From JAAYSA01 sp035367155 (GTDB lineage Bacteria; Bacillota_I; Bacilli_A; RFN20; CAG-826): a stretch of DNA of 62,401 nucleotides. The translations under genes were made by a program, and so were the position numbers. The notes beneath the pieces are model-generated. The model did not search any database and was not told the origin of the DNA. It worked only from the letters and a program-made list of their open reading frames with translations. The stretch spans positions 1-62,401 of the forward strand of contig DAOSJI010000004.1 of NCBI GenBank assembly GCA_035367155.1, written 5' to 3'. This document shows, piece by piece, positions 1-10,724 of this stretch; position 1 is the stretch's first letter, and each line of letters opens with the position of its first letter.

Positions 1-46
1 AACAAGGTATCCCTACGGGAACGTGGGGATGGATCACCTCCTTTCT
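1..46 (+). rRNA. 16S rRNA, 3' end (partial)
   Basis: Only the last bases of the small-subunit rRNA are in the window. The universally conserved 3' tail GGATCACCTCCTTTCT is visible, including the anti-Shine-Dalgarno CCTCC at about 38-42. It is followed by a spacer, 23S and 5S in the usual order. The exact mature 3' end is inferred from the consensus. Confidence 0.95.
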
Positions 47-194
47 ATGGAGAAAACAACGTCAAAAACGACGTAAATTGTACAAAACCAACCTCGACGA
101 GTTTGTCGTCGATAAACAAAACAACAATCTTAATTCGTATTAATAAGTTGTTGAGTTCATCTGTTTAGTTTTGAGCGGTTAAGCTCAAACAATT

Positions 195-208
195 GTTCTT
201 TGAAAACT
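195..208 (+). promoter_or_regulatory. boxA antitermination element of the rRNA operon
   Basis: The sequence GTTCTTTGAAAACT in the spacer matches the conserved boxA of Bacillus-type rRNA operons, which binds the NusB/S10 antitermination complex. Identification is by motif only. Confidence 0.7.
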
Positions 209-235
209 GAATACTATAAAATAACATGTTCTTTC
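203..235 (+). other. 5' arm of the pre-23S processing stem
   Basis: This stretch is nearly the reverse complement of 3281-3314 on the other side of 23S. The arms share AAGAACATGTTAT and TAGTATT blocks and would form a long helix bringing the two ends of pre-23S together. Such stems are substrates for RNase III or Mini-III in rRNA maturation; the nuclease assignment is inference. Confidence 0.7.
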
Positions 236-337
236 TGTTAATGTCGCAAGATTTACTAAATCTGCGATAAAGACAAATCAAAAAAACAAAACTAACCAAG
301 TTTTATTAACGCATTTATTAACAATCAATCAAGAAAA

Positions 338-3237
<2,900 letters not shown>

Positions 3238-3333
3238 ATTTCTAGTTAATGAGTACTACGCAAAACAAAGTTAGTTAATGGAAGAACATGTTATAAAGTA
3301 TAGTATTTAGTTTTGAGCGAACAATTGCTCAAC

Positions 3334-3443
3334 AGTTTGGTGACGATAGCGCCGTGGACACACCTGTTCCCATCTCGAACACAGAAGTTAAGCACGGTAG
3401 CGGTGACGATATCCGTAAGGGGAAAATAACAAGTTGCCAAACT
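3334..3443 (+). rRNA. 5S rRNA
   Basis: About 110 bases. AGTTTGG at the 5' end pairs with CCAAACT at the 3' end (helix I), and the conserved CCCATCTCGAACACAGAAGTTAAGC block is present. A run of eight or more T residues follows directly, so helix I plus the T tract may serve as the rRNA operon terminator. Confidence 0.93.
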
Positions 3444-3493
3444 TTTTTTTTATTTTTTATAATAATATTACATTATATAGAGAGGAAAATAAT

Positions 3494-3931
3494 ATGAAAC
3501 TCGAAAACAAGGATTTAGTTTTAAAACAAATTAAGAGAGCAATTGTATGTATGATTATTGTACTTATTTTATCTACAATTGTTATGGCCATTACACTTGG
3601 TACTAGAGTTGCACTATCTGGTGCAGAAAACGTTGAAACTGAAGGTGAAGCCCTTACGTTTCTTGGGGCTGCTTTTGCGTCTATAGGACTTTTGGTGTTA
3701 GCAATCTTTATGATAATTGGCATGATTCCACCTGCAATTATTGCAATAATTAACTACATTAAAGTCTTTGTTACAACTTTCAAAGTTGAAGACAAAAAGT
3801 TCTTGATCTTAATGGCAGTTGGTTTTGCAGTCGCACCTGTTGGTCTTGTCGGATTATTCATGTATAAGAGTGCGATTAACAAAGTCGAAGAAGTAAAAGA
3901 AGCTGAAGTAGTTGCTGAACAAAAAGAATAA
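3494..3931 (+). CDS. small tetraspan-like membrane protein, paralog 1
   Basis: A 145-residue protein of unknown function with about three hydrophobic segments (roughly residues 15-40, 60-85 and 105-125) and a charged, glutamate-rich tail. Its C-terminal half carries the block YIKVFVTTFKVEDKK...ILMAVGF...VGLVGLFMY, which recurs in the next three genes. The start was placed at ATG 3494 after a GAGAGG ribosome binding site; a longer frame would begin inside 5S rRNA. It lies immediately after the rRNA operon. I do not recognise a named family. Confidence 0.85.
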   Translation: MKLENKDLVLKQIKRAIVCMIIVLILSTIVMAITLGTRVALSGAENVETEGEALTFLGAAFASIGLLVLAIFMIIGMIPPAIIAIINYIKVFVTTFKVEDKKFLILMAVGFAVAPVGLVGLFMYKSAINKVEEVKEAEVVAEQKE

Positions 3932-3975
3932 TTCTAGACATTAACAGGCAGTTAATTATTAAATGTTAACGCAAA

Positions 3976-4026
3976 AAGTTTGGTTAATTTATCCCAAAGG
4001 GATAAAAAAGATACCAAACTTTTTTG
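3976..4026 (+). terminator. intrinsic terminator after paralog 1
   Basis: AAAGTTTGGT at 3976 pairs with ACCAAACTTT ending near 4022, followed by T residues. The loop holds a second small hairpin, TATCCC-AAA-GGGATA. The outer arms resemble the 5S helix I sequence just upstream. Confidence 0.7.
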
Positions 4027-4087
4027 TTTTCTTTATAATTTTTGAAAGTTATGATTTCTAGGTTATACTAAAAACGGGGAAGTAAGT

Positions 4088-4462
4088 ATGAACCAAAACA
4101 TAAAAGAACAAACAGTTAACAGTGTAAATAGAGCTATTAGATGTTTTAAAGCTATCATTGCAATTATAATAACAATCGCAGTTCTAACTATTATTCAAGC
4201 AATAATTGTAGTAATTGCTATTACTGAATTTACGAATGAAAGTAGTCCGTTGTGGGGAGTACCATATTTTATTTTGGTATTATTGTTACTTTCTGCTATG
4301 GCTGTAATTGTTATTATCTACATTGTTAACTACATAATAGCGTATGCTGGTTCCTTTAGACTAAAAAGTAAAGAAGTAATGGTTTTAATGTCTATTGGGT
4401 TTAAACTGAAGTTTGTAGGTATTGTCTCTTTATTTATTGCGCGCAATAGATTACAAGAATAG
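4088..4462 (+). CDS. small membrane protein, paralog 2
   Basis: A 124-residue predicted membrane protein with three hydrophobic segments. The C-terminal block YIIAYAGSFRLKSKEVMVLMSIGF...VGIVSLFI matches the neighbouring paralogs closely, so this is a member of a tandem family rather than a random hydrophobic ORF. The ATG follows a GGGGAAG ribosome binding site. Function unknown; membrane location inferred from hydrophobicity. Confidence 0.83.
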   Translation: MNQNIKEQTVNSVNRAIRCFKAIIAIIITIAVLTIIQAIIVVIAITEFTNESSPLWGVPYFILVLLLLSAMAVIVIIYIVNYIIAYAGSFRLKSKEVMVLMSIGFKLKFVGIVSLFIARNRLQE

Positions 4463-4591
4463 CGCAAAAATAGGCTTAATTATGCATTTTCAGGTTTAAT
4501 TTAACGCCCGTTTTTTTGTTTAATTTTTATTTAAAGCACATTTTGTATCTACCAAGACTCATTATGTTATAATGAGTTGGAGGTAAAAAAT

Positions 4592-4987
4592 ATGGAAAGA
4601 GTAAACAAAGAACATACACTAAAAAATATCAAAATAGCACTAATAATGATGTTTATTACGATGGGGCTTGCAATAGTTGTTTCAACTCTTGTATTTATTG
4701 TTGTTTTTGCGAATTTAGAGGCATTTATTAATGCAGCAAATAACCAAGACACATCACAAATTATTAGTTTAACTCGTCAAATTTCTGCCGTAACAATTAT
4801 TAGTTCACTTACTTCAATCCCTGGTATTATTGGTCTTGTCTATTACATAACTGTCTATATCACATCATTTAAGTTATCTAAAAAAGATATCATGATTTTA
4901 ATGTCAGTTGGACTATTAGTTAATCTTGTTGGTATGGTCGCTTTATTTATTTATCGAAGTAGATTACTAGAAAACACTCAAGAATAA
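4592..4987 (+). CDS. small membrane protein, paralog 3
   Basis: A 131-residue predicted membrane protein. After a basic N-terminus (ERVNKEHTLKNIK) come three hydrophobic segments and the family block YITVYITSFKLSKKDIMILMSVG...VGMVALFIYRSRL. The start at ATG 4592 was preferred over an upstream TTG because GGAGG at 4579-4583 is well spaced from it. TATAAT at 4568-4573 sits only a few bases before that site, giving a very short leader. Confidence 0.83.
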   Translation: MERVNKEHTLKNIKIALIMMFITMGLAIVVSTLVFIVVFANLEAFINAANNQDTSQIISLTRQISAVTIISSLTSIPGIIGLVYYITVYITSFKLSKKDIMILMSVGLLVNLVGMVALFIYRSRLLENTQE

Positions 4988-4993
4988 AAAAAT

Positions 4994-5018
4994 AAATAGG
5001 CCAAGAGGCTTATTTTTT
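4994..5018 (+). terminator. intrinsic terminator after paralog 3
   Basis: AATAGGCC-AAGA-GGCTTATT followed by TTTT forms a stem with a T tract directly after the paralog 3 stop codon. Confidence 0.65.
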
Positions 5019-5132
5019 ATTTCATAACATACTATAAAACCTTCAAGATTATTAGAACAAATCTTAGGTAGATTATTCAAAAACATTGTTAAATGATGTA
5101 TATTATATTCAAGTATTTATAGGAGCGGACTT

Positions 5133-5576
5133 ATGGCAGGTAAATCTACAATTGAAGATAAGTTAAAAAGAGTAAAAATAGCACTAATTTTTATATTTAT
5201 TAGTTTAGTTGGAAGAATTATTTTTGATGTTCTCCTAGCATTAAACAATTTTAAGCTTTTAAAAGAAATCATTGAATTAATATTTACTGGACAAATAACA
5301 GCAGAAGATCCGGTCGCAGCTGTAGCTGAGTTTATACTTTTTATAATTATATTAGGTATATTATTTGCGATATTTATAATACCGACAATTGTTTGGCTAA
5401 TCTATTATATTCAAACACTTGTTAATGCGGCGAATGATAAAAAAACAAATGTTATCGTTCTTCTTTCAATCGGTTTTCTTTTTCCTTTATTTGGAATCAT
5501 TGGCTTATTCATTTACTTAAGTCACTTAAATGCAATTAAAATTACTCAGGATTATGAAGTTATAGATACTAATTAA
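5133..5576 (+). CDS. small membrane protein, paralog 4
   Basis: A 147-residue predicted membrane protein, the most diverged of four tandem paralogs. It keeps the spacing and signature of the C-terminal block, YIQTLVNAANDKKTNVIVLLSIGF...FGIIGLFIYLSHL. It follows an AGGAGCGG ribosome binding site. The gene after it starts 12 bases downstream without a clear site of its own, so the two may be co-transcribed. Function unknown. Confidence 0.82.
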   Translation: MAGKSTIEDKLKRVKIALIFIFISLVGRIIFDVLLALNNFKLLKEIIELIFTGQITAEDPVAAVAEFILFIIILGILFAIFIIPTIVWLIYYIQTLVNAANDKKTNVIVLLSIGFLFPLFGIIGLFIYLSHLNAIKITQDYEVIDTN

Positions 5577-5588
5577 GAATAAAATTAA

Positions 5589-6056
5589 ATGACAAAAGTT
5601 GGTTTTAAAACGAAAGAGTATTTAAAGTATGCGATATTTTCTTTTCTTATTGCTTCTTTAATTTTAATTCTAACTTTTATTCTACTTTTTATTTTATTGC
5701 CTAACGAGGCAAAAAATGAAACCTTCTTAATACTTTTTGGTTTATTAGTTGTCCTTGTAATATTTATTATTCGACTTATATATTACTTAGTTTTACCTAC
5801 TAAAATTATTCAAGCAGATGAAAGGGAATTAATTCTATACCCAAAAACAAAAAAAGAACAAATTATTTTGTTCCAAGATATTTTAAATATAAGCAGAGCT
5901 AAGTTTTTTGTTACTCTTTTTTTTACGAAAGAAATGTTTACTATAGTTTTAAAAAATAACAAGATAATTCGTGTTCCTTTTTTTAAGGATGAAGTAGAAC
6001 TTTTAGCCTATTGCAAAAAGGCACATTTTGAAGCCAACTTTAAGATTAAGAAATAA
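5589..6056 (+). CDS. membrane protein with a possible PH-like cytoplasmic domain
   Basis: A 155-residue protein not obviously related to the four paralogs upstream. Two hydrophobic segments (about residues 15-37 and 45-68) precede a soluble part with the pattern KIIQADERELILYP...IILFQDILNIS...FTIVLKNNKIIRVPF, the alternating beta-rich pattern seen in bacterial PH-like membrane proteins. That assignment is tentative. It probably depends on the preceding gene for translation. Confidence 0.7.
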   Translation: MTKVGFKTKEYLKYAIFSFLIASLILILTFILLFILLPNEAKNETFLILFGLLVVLVIFIIRLIYYLVLPTKIIQADERELILYPKTKKEQIILFQDILNISRAKFFVTLFFTKEMFTIVLKNNKIIRVPFFKDEVELLAYCKKAHFEANFKIKK

Positions 6057-6104
6057 ATTTTTACCATTGTATAGGAACAATTTTATTGGCACTTGTCACA
6101 ACAT

Positions 6105-6133
6105 TTGCAAATATGATTAAATGTTTGTATAAT
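6105..6133 (+). promoter_or_regulatory. sigma-A-type promoter of the asp23-like/fakA operon
   Basis: TTGCAA at 6105-6110, a 17-base spacer and a perfect TATAAT at 6128-6133. The leader then contains a small inverted repeat TTAGGTATTTATACCTAA before the AGGAGG ribosome binding site. Confidence 0.75.
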
Positions 6134-6170
6134 ACGTTAGGTATTTATACCTAAAAAAGGAGGAATTGAA

Positions 6171-6527
6171 ATGGCGAATGATAAAAAAACACCCTTCGGC
6201 GGCATAGCCATTTCGGCTAATGCGATTGAAGAAGTCGCCTCCGAGGCAGCTCTAAACTCATATGGAGTTGCAGGTCTATCCCAAAGAACACGGGGTAATA
6301 AGCCTCTAGATATCTTTCTAGATTCAAAGACATTTAGTAAAGGTGCTATTGCAACTAAATCCCGCAGTGGATGGACAGTAGACGTCTATATTATTGTAGT
6401 CTACGGATTAAAAATAACTGAAATTATCAGCGGTGTTCAAAGCCGTGTTAAATATGAATTAGAAAAAACCTTTGATATGAAATTAAGAGCAGTAAATATT
6501 TATATCCAAGGTGTGAAAGTGATGTAG
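6171..6527 (+). CDS. Asp23/Gls24 family envelope stress protein (YloU-like)
   Basis: A 118-residue protein of the Asp23/Gls24 family. Seen: GGIAISANAIEEVASEAALNSYGVAGLSQR near the start and the later V.VYIIVVYGLKITEIISGVQSRVKYELE helix region. In Bacillus the homolog yloU sits directly before yloV (fakA), exactly as here (11-base gap). Family members associate with the membrane and with envelope homeostasis; the precise role of YloU is not established. Confidence 0.9.
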   Translation: MANDKKTPFGGIAISANAIEEVASEAALNSYGVAGLSQRTRGNKPLDIFLDSKTFSKGAIATKSRSGWTVDVYIIVVYGLKITEIISGVQSRVKYELEKTFDMKLRAVNIYIQGVKVM

Positions 6528-6538
6528 AGGATTTTATT

Positions 6539-8203
6539 ATGCGTGAGTTAAATGGTTTAACCCTCAAAGAAATGCTCATCTCGGGTGCAAATAACTTATA
6601 CAATAATTATCCCGCGATTGACGCTTTAAACGTTTTCCCTGTTCCTGATGGTGATACAGGGATGAATATGAATTTAACAATTTCTAGCGGTGCTAAGGAA
6701 ATTTCAAATTTAAATGATCATGATATTTCAAGAATTGCTAAAGCCTTTAGTAGAGGTCTACTTATGGGGGCAAGAGGCAACTCTGGCGTTATAACAAGTC
6801 AAATTTTCCGCGGTTTTGCCAATGGTTTAGAAGGCAAAGAAAAAGTTAATGCACGTGAACTAGCAGAAGCATGGGTTTTAGGTAAAGAAGTTGCTTATAA
6901 AGCGGTTCTTCGTCCTGTTGAAGGAACGATTTTAACTGTTTTAAGAGAGGCTTCTGATGCACTTTTAGAAAATGTTAAAAATGATTGGTCTATAGAAAAG
7001 GCTTTTGATTTCTTTTTAAACGAAGCAAGAGAATCGCTTGAACGAACACCTGACTTACTACCAATTTTAAAAGAAGTTGGTGTTGTCGATAGCGGTGGTG
7101 CTGGTTTAGTTACAATCTTTGAAGGTATGCAACTAGCTCTAGCAGGCAAAGTAGTATTAAAAACAACTGCTACTGCTTTTGAAGAAGAAAAACCAACTGC
7201 TTTAAAAATGGAAGCTACGGAAGAATTCGGTTATTGTACAGAATTTATTATGCGAATTGGTGGTGAAAACAAACGCCCGTTCCAAGAAAAACGATTCCTT
7301 AATGTCTTAAATAGTCATGGAAATTCGATCGTATATGTAAAAGATGAAGATATCGTTAAAGTTCACGTCCATACTTTAAAGCCTGGTAATACACTTAACT
7401 ATGCTCAACAATATGGTGAATTTGTAACACTTAAAATTGAAAACATGAGTGAACAACATACTCATTTATCAAATGGTCAAAATTTACAAGTTACATCTAG
7501 TTCGCTTGCTGATGCTGTCGCGCCAGTTGAGCGAAAAAAATATGCAATAATTGCTGTAGCAAGCGGAGATGGTATTAAAAGTTTATTTGAAGAATATCGC
7601 GTTGATTATGTTGTAAGTGGTGGTCAAACTATGAACCCATCAACTGAAGACTTTATTGAAGCAATTAATAAGGTAAATGCAGAAAACATCTTCATTTTGC
7701 CGAATAATTCAAACATTATTATGGCTGCTGCCCAAGCATGTGATGTTGTAGCAGATGATCCAAATGTAACGGCACATGTCATTCCTAGTAAAACAATCAT
7801 GCAAGGTTTAGTTGCAGCTATGAGTTTTAATCCAGAAAACGATGTTGATATGATTGTTGAAGATATGAACGAAGCATTAACCGCAGTAAAAACTGGTCAA
7901 GTGACATTCGCTATTAAAGATACAACTATTAGTGGTATTGAAGTGAAAAAAGATTATTATATGGGTTTAAATGGAAAAGAAATCGTATGTTCAGTTAAAG
8001 ATAAGTTTGAAGCTGCATTAATTACCATTGAAAAAATGATCGATGAAATGAGTTCAATCGTCACAGTGATTTTTGGTGAAGATGTTAAAGAAAAAGATGC
8101 TAAAAATTTAATCAAAAAACTTGAAAACAAATATAAAGATATTGATTTTGATTTAGTTAATGGTAATCAACCTGTTTATAGTTTTATTATCGGTGTTGAA
8201 TAG
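6539..8203 (+). CDS. fakA: fatty acid kinase ATP-binding subunit FakA (YloV, DAK2/DegV-like)
   Basis: A 554-residue protein matching FakA/YloV, which phosphorylates fatty acids held by FakB (a DegV protein) to acyl-phosphates. The N-terminal kinase domain shows NVFPVPDGDTGMNMNLT with the metal-binding aspartates and GARGNSGVITSQIFRGF. A middle domain and a C-terminal FakB-interacting DegV-like domain (from about residue 330, SGGQTMNPSTEDF) follow. It is in an operon with yloU. A candidate FakB partner is the DegV protein at 42305-43174. Confidence 0.92.
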   Translation: MRELNGLTLKEMLISGANNLYNNYPAIDALNVFPVPDGDTGMNMNLTISSGAKEISNLNDHDISRIAKAFSRGLLMGARGNSGVITSQIFRGFANGLEGKEKVNARELAEAWVLGKEVAYKAVLRPVEGTILTVLREASDALLENVKNDWSIEKAFDFFLNEARESLERTPDLLPILKEVGVVDSGGAGLVTIFEGMQLALAGKVVLKTTATAFEEEKPTALKMEATEEFGYCTEFIMRIGGENKRPFQEKRFLNVLNSHGNSIVYVKDEDIVKVHVHTLKPGNTLNYAQQYGEFVTLKIENMSEQHTHLSNGQNLQVTSSSLADAVAPVERKKYAIIAVASGDGIKSLFEEYRVDYVVSGGQTMNPSTEDFIEAINKVNAENIFILPNNSNIIMAAAQACDVVADDPNVTAHVIPSKTIMQGLVAAMSFNPENDVDMIVEDMNEALTAVKTGQVTFAIKDTTISGIEVKKDYYMGLNGKEIVCSVKDKFEAALITIEKMIDEMSSIVTVIFGEDVKEKDAKNLIKKLENKYKDIDFDLVNGNQPVYSFIIGVE

Positions 8204-8224
8204 ATAAGAATAAAACATTAAAGA

Positions 8225-8247
8225 GGGCTTGCAAAAGCCCTTTTTTT
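8225..8247 (+). terminator. intrinsic terminator of the asp23-like/fakA operon
   Basis: GGGCTT-GCAA-AAGCCC followed by seven T residues, 17 bases after the fakA stop. Confidence 0.88.
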
Positions 8248-8260
8248 GTAATTAAATCCT

Positions 8261-8301
8261 TTTTTACTATTACTTCATTAATAGTAAAAATTTGTTATAA
8301 T
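8261..8301 (+). promoter_or_regulatory. inverted-repeat operator overlapping an extended -10 promoter
   Basis: TTTTTACTATTA and TAATAGTAAAAA form a perfect 12-base inverted repeat with a 6-base spacer at 8261-8290. Directly after it lies TGTTATAAT (8293-8301), an extended -10. The repeat covers the -35 and spacer region, so a bound repressor would block the promoter. The half-site TTACTAT/ATAGTAA recurs at 50595-50612. A regulator is inferred, not seen. Confidence 0.55.
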
Positions 8302-8319
8302 ATAAGGCGAGGTGATTTT

Positions 8320-9075
8320 ATGAGAGCATCAAATATATTTTTATCAAGATTTGCAAAAAAAGGTGTTGGAGAACAACAAGCTACTTTAAGTGGCATTAGT
8401 ATTAAAACAATTATTTTAACACTAGTCACCATTCTTACTGGTGCAATTAGTGTTGCAACTGGGATGAGAATTATTTCAGTTGAAGGATTTGAAACTCTAG
8501 AAATGGCAATGCCACTTTGGATAGCTTTTGGTGTCAGCGTATTTATTGGTATTTTTGCGGCAATGTTAGGTCTATGGATTCCTAAAATTGCTAATGTTAT
8601 GTCGTTTATTTACGCAATTGCACAAGGGATTTACTTAGGAGTAATAAGTGCGATTATTGATATTGTTTTCCCTGGCGTTGTTTTTATGGCTGCAGGAGCA
8701 ACAGTAATTATTTTCCTAATCATGTTGCTTTTATATAGAAACAATACATTTAGAAACATTAATCTTGTTTACAAAGTAATGATGGGAATTATGATTGGTG
8801 TTTTTGCTTGTAGTATTTTATTTTTAATTATGTTTCTTATTACTGGTGGTTTAGCAATTCCTTGGTATATTCCATTTTTAATTTCTTTTGCGGTACTAAT
8901 TTATGCATCTTTAATGCTTGTAATGGATTTCGAATATGCTGTATCAGTAGTTAATGCTGGACTAGATAAGCGATATGAATGGGTAGCATCTTTAAGTCTA
9001 TTAATTACGATTTTATGGATTTATGTTAAGGTTTTACGCATTTTGATTATTCTTTTAGGTAATCGTCGGAGATAA
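8320..9075 (+). CDS. Bax inhibitor-1/YccA-like membrane protein
   Basis: A 251-residue integral membrane protein with about seven hydrophobic segments after a short N-terminal tail. The order of helices and the ending DFEYAVSVVNAGLDKRYEWVASLSLLITILWIYVKVLRIL match the bacterial Bax-inhibitor-1-like group. Some family members are calcium or proton leak channels; nothing specific is known for this one. It is three bases upstream of plsX and shares its operon, with a GAGGTG ribosome binding site. Confidence 0.85.
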   Translation: MRASNIFLSRFAKKGVGEQQATLSGISIKTIILTLVTILTGAISVATGMRIISVEGFETLEMAMPLWIAFGVSVFIGIFAAMLGLWIPKIANVMSFIYAIAQGIYLGVISAIIDIVFPGVVFMAAGATVIIFLIMLLLYRNNTFRNINLVYKVMMGIMIGVFACSILFLIMFLITGGLAIPWYIPFLISFAVLIYASLMLVMDFEYAVSVVNAGLDKRYEWVASLSLLITILWIYVKVLRILIILLGNRRR

Positions 9076-9077
9076 AA

Positions 9078-10052
9078 ATGAAATTAATTATCGACATGAT
9101 GGGGAGCGACTTAGGCTCTAAAATTACAGTTGAAGGTGTTAATGCGTTTTTAAAAGAACATCCAGATGTTACTATTTTTGCTGTTGGAAGAAAAGAAGAG
9201 TTAACTACTTTAAATCCTCAAGCAATAGTAGTTGATGCTCGTGATATTATTCCAATGGATGCTGGTCCTTTAGATGTGATGAGAGCCAAAGAAAGTTCGA
9301 TGCTTAAATCATTAAATTTATATTTAAGTGAAGAAGCAGATGGAATGGTAAGTGCAGGAGGAACAGGCGCGTATTTAAGTGCTGCAACCCTTAAATTAAA
9401 GTTAATTCCAGGTGTTGAAAGAGCAGCTCTAGTCGCCCCTTTTCCAACATTAAGAGAAAATCATTATGTCACAATATTGGATATTGGTGCTAATAATGAA
9501 AACACAGTGTCTCAACTTGTACAATTTGCAAAAATGGGTCAAATATATGCAAAAAGCGTGTTAAATATTGAAAATCCCGGTGTTTTTCTTTTAAGTAATG
9601 GAAGTGAATCTGGTAAAGGAAGCCCATTAATAATTGAAACGCATAAAGCTTTAAAGGAGCAAAACTTCCCTAACTTCAAAGGTAATATTGAAGGTCGTGA
9701 TGCATTAAACGGAGAAGCTGATGTCATAGTTGCAGATGGTTTTACAGGTAATATTTTTCTTAAAACGACTGAAGGCATTGCAAAGATGATAGGTAAACTA
9801 TTGAAGGATGCATTCACTGAACGCGCTTCTTCAAAAGTAGGTTACTTATTTGCAAGAAAAAGTATTGGAAACATGAAAACAAAACTCGATTATAAAAATA
9901 CAGGTGGTGCAATGCTACTTGGTATTAATGGCGTTGTTGTAAAAGCTCATGGTAGTAGCGATGCTATAGCATTTAAAAATGCGATCGAAGTTGCCTATAA
10001 AATGGCAAGACATGGTGTAATTAAAGAAATAAAGGAAAAAATGAATGAATAA
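9078..10052 (+). CDS. plsX: phosphate acyltransferase PlsX
   Basis: A 324-residue PlsX, which interconverts acyl-ACP and acyl-phosphate to supply PlsY for phosphatidic acid synthesis. Seen: N-terminal DMMGSDLG, AGGTGAYLSAAT, RAALVAPFPT and DVIVADGFTGNIFLKTTEG. Length is typical. It overlaps rnc by 8 bases. The usual neighbours fapR, fabD, fabG and acpP are absent. With FakA and a DegV protein it forms the acyl-phosphate route for fatty acid uptake. Confidence 0.95.
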   Translation: MKLIIDMMGSDLGSKITVEGVNAFLKEHPDVTIFAVGRKEELTTLNPQAIVVDARDIIPMDAGPLDVMRAKESSMLKSLNLYLSEEADGMVSAGGTGAYLSAATLKLKLIPGVERAALVAPFPTLRENHYVTILDIGANNENTVSQLVQFAKMGQIYAKSVLNIENPGVFLLSNGSESGKGSPLIIETHKALKEQNFPNFKGNIEGRDALNGEADVIVADGFTGNIFLKTTEGIAKMIGKLLKDAFTERASSKVGYLFARKSIGNMKTKLDYKNTGGAMLLGINGVVVKAHGSSDAIAFKNAIEVAYKMARHGVIKEIKEKMNE

Positions 10053-10722
10053 ACTTATCACTTTTTTAAAAACATACGACATAGAACCGCATGATATTAG
10101 CTTATATCAAGCGGCTTTTACTCATTCAAGTTGTAATGTAAAAGGTGATGTTAAAAGTTATGAAAGACTTGAATTTTTAGGTGATGCACTTATTAATGGA
10201 TATGTTGCATATTTAATTTTTAAACATCGTCCTAATTTAACTGAAGGTGATATGACATTAATGCGAAGCGAGATAGTTCAAACAAGATCGTTAGCAAAAA
10301 TTGGCAAAAATCTTGGACTCGGTGAACTAATTATTTTTGGCGATAGTATAAATCCTAAAGAAGCACTTCAAAATGAAAGATTTTATGAAGATGTTTTAGA
10401 GGCATTTGTTGGTGCGTTGTATCTTGATGCTGGTCCAATTAAATCAAAAGAAATAATGAGTGTTATTTTTAGTCCAATAGTAAAAAGTCATGATTTAAAG
10501 AAAACAACTAATTATAAAAATGTTCTTCAAGAAGCAATTCAAGCTGAAAGAAGAGAAACAGTTCATTATGTTTCAACAAAACACATCTCACCTAATAACG
10601 AACATTATTTTGAAGCTGAAGTCTATTTGGAAGATATTAAATTAGGTCGAGGTACGGGTAAAACCAAAAAAGCCGCTGAGCAAGAAGCGGCTAAAGATGC
10701 CCTTGAAAAGAAAGCGGGTTAA
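10045..10722 (+). CDS. rnc: ribonuclease III
   Basis: A 225-residue RNase III that cleaves double-stranded RNA in rRNA maturation and gene regulation. The catalytic signature YERLEFLGDALINGYVA is near residue 40, the second acidic site EDVLEAFVGALYLD is near 115, and a C-terminal dsRNA-binding domain ends in GTGKTKKAAEQEAAKDALEK. It overlaps the end of plsX. The adjacent smc gene of the Bacillus order is missing: ftsY follows after two bases. Confidence 0.95.
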   Translation: MNKLITFLKTYDIEPHDISLYQAAFTHSSCNVKGDVKSYERLEFLGDALINGYVAYLIFKHRPNLTEGDMTLMRSEIVQTRSLAKIGKNLGLGELIIFGDSINPKEALQNERFYEDVLEAFVGALYLDAGPIKSKEIMSVIFSPIVKSHDLKKTTNYKNVLQEAIQAERRETVHYVSTKHISPNNEHYFEAEVYLEDIKLGRGTGKTKKAAEQEAAKDALEKKAG

Positions 10723-10724
10723 TA

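Larger units (their letters stand above)
47..337 (+). other. 16S-23S internal transcribed spacer without tRNA
   Basis: A 291-base spacer between 16S and 23S. I find no tRNA cloverleaf in it, although many low-GC bacteria carry Ile and Ala tRNAs here. It holds a boxA element and one arm of a long helix that can enclose 23S. Confidence 0.85.
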
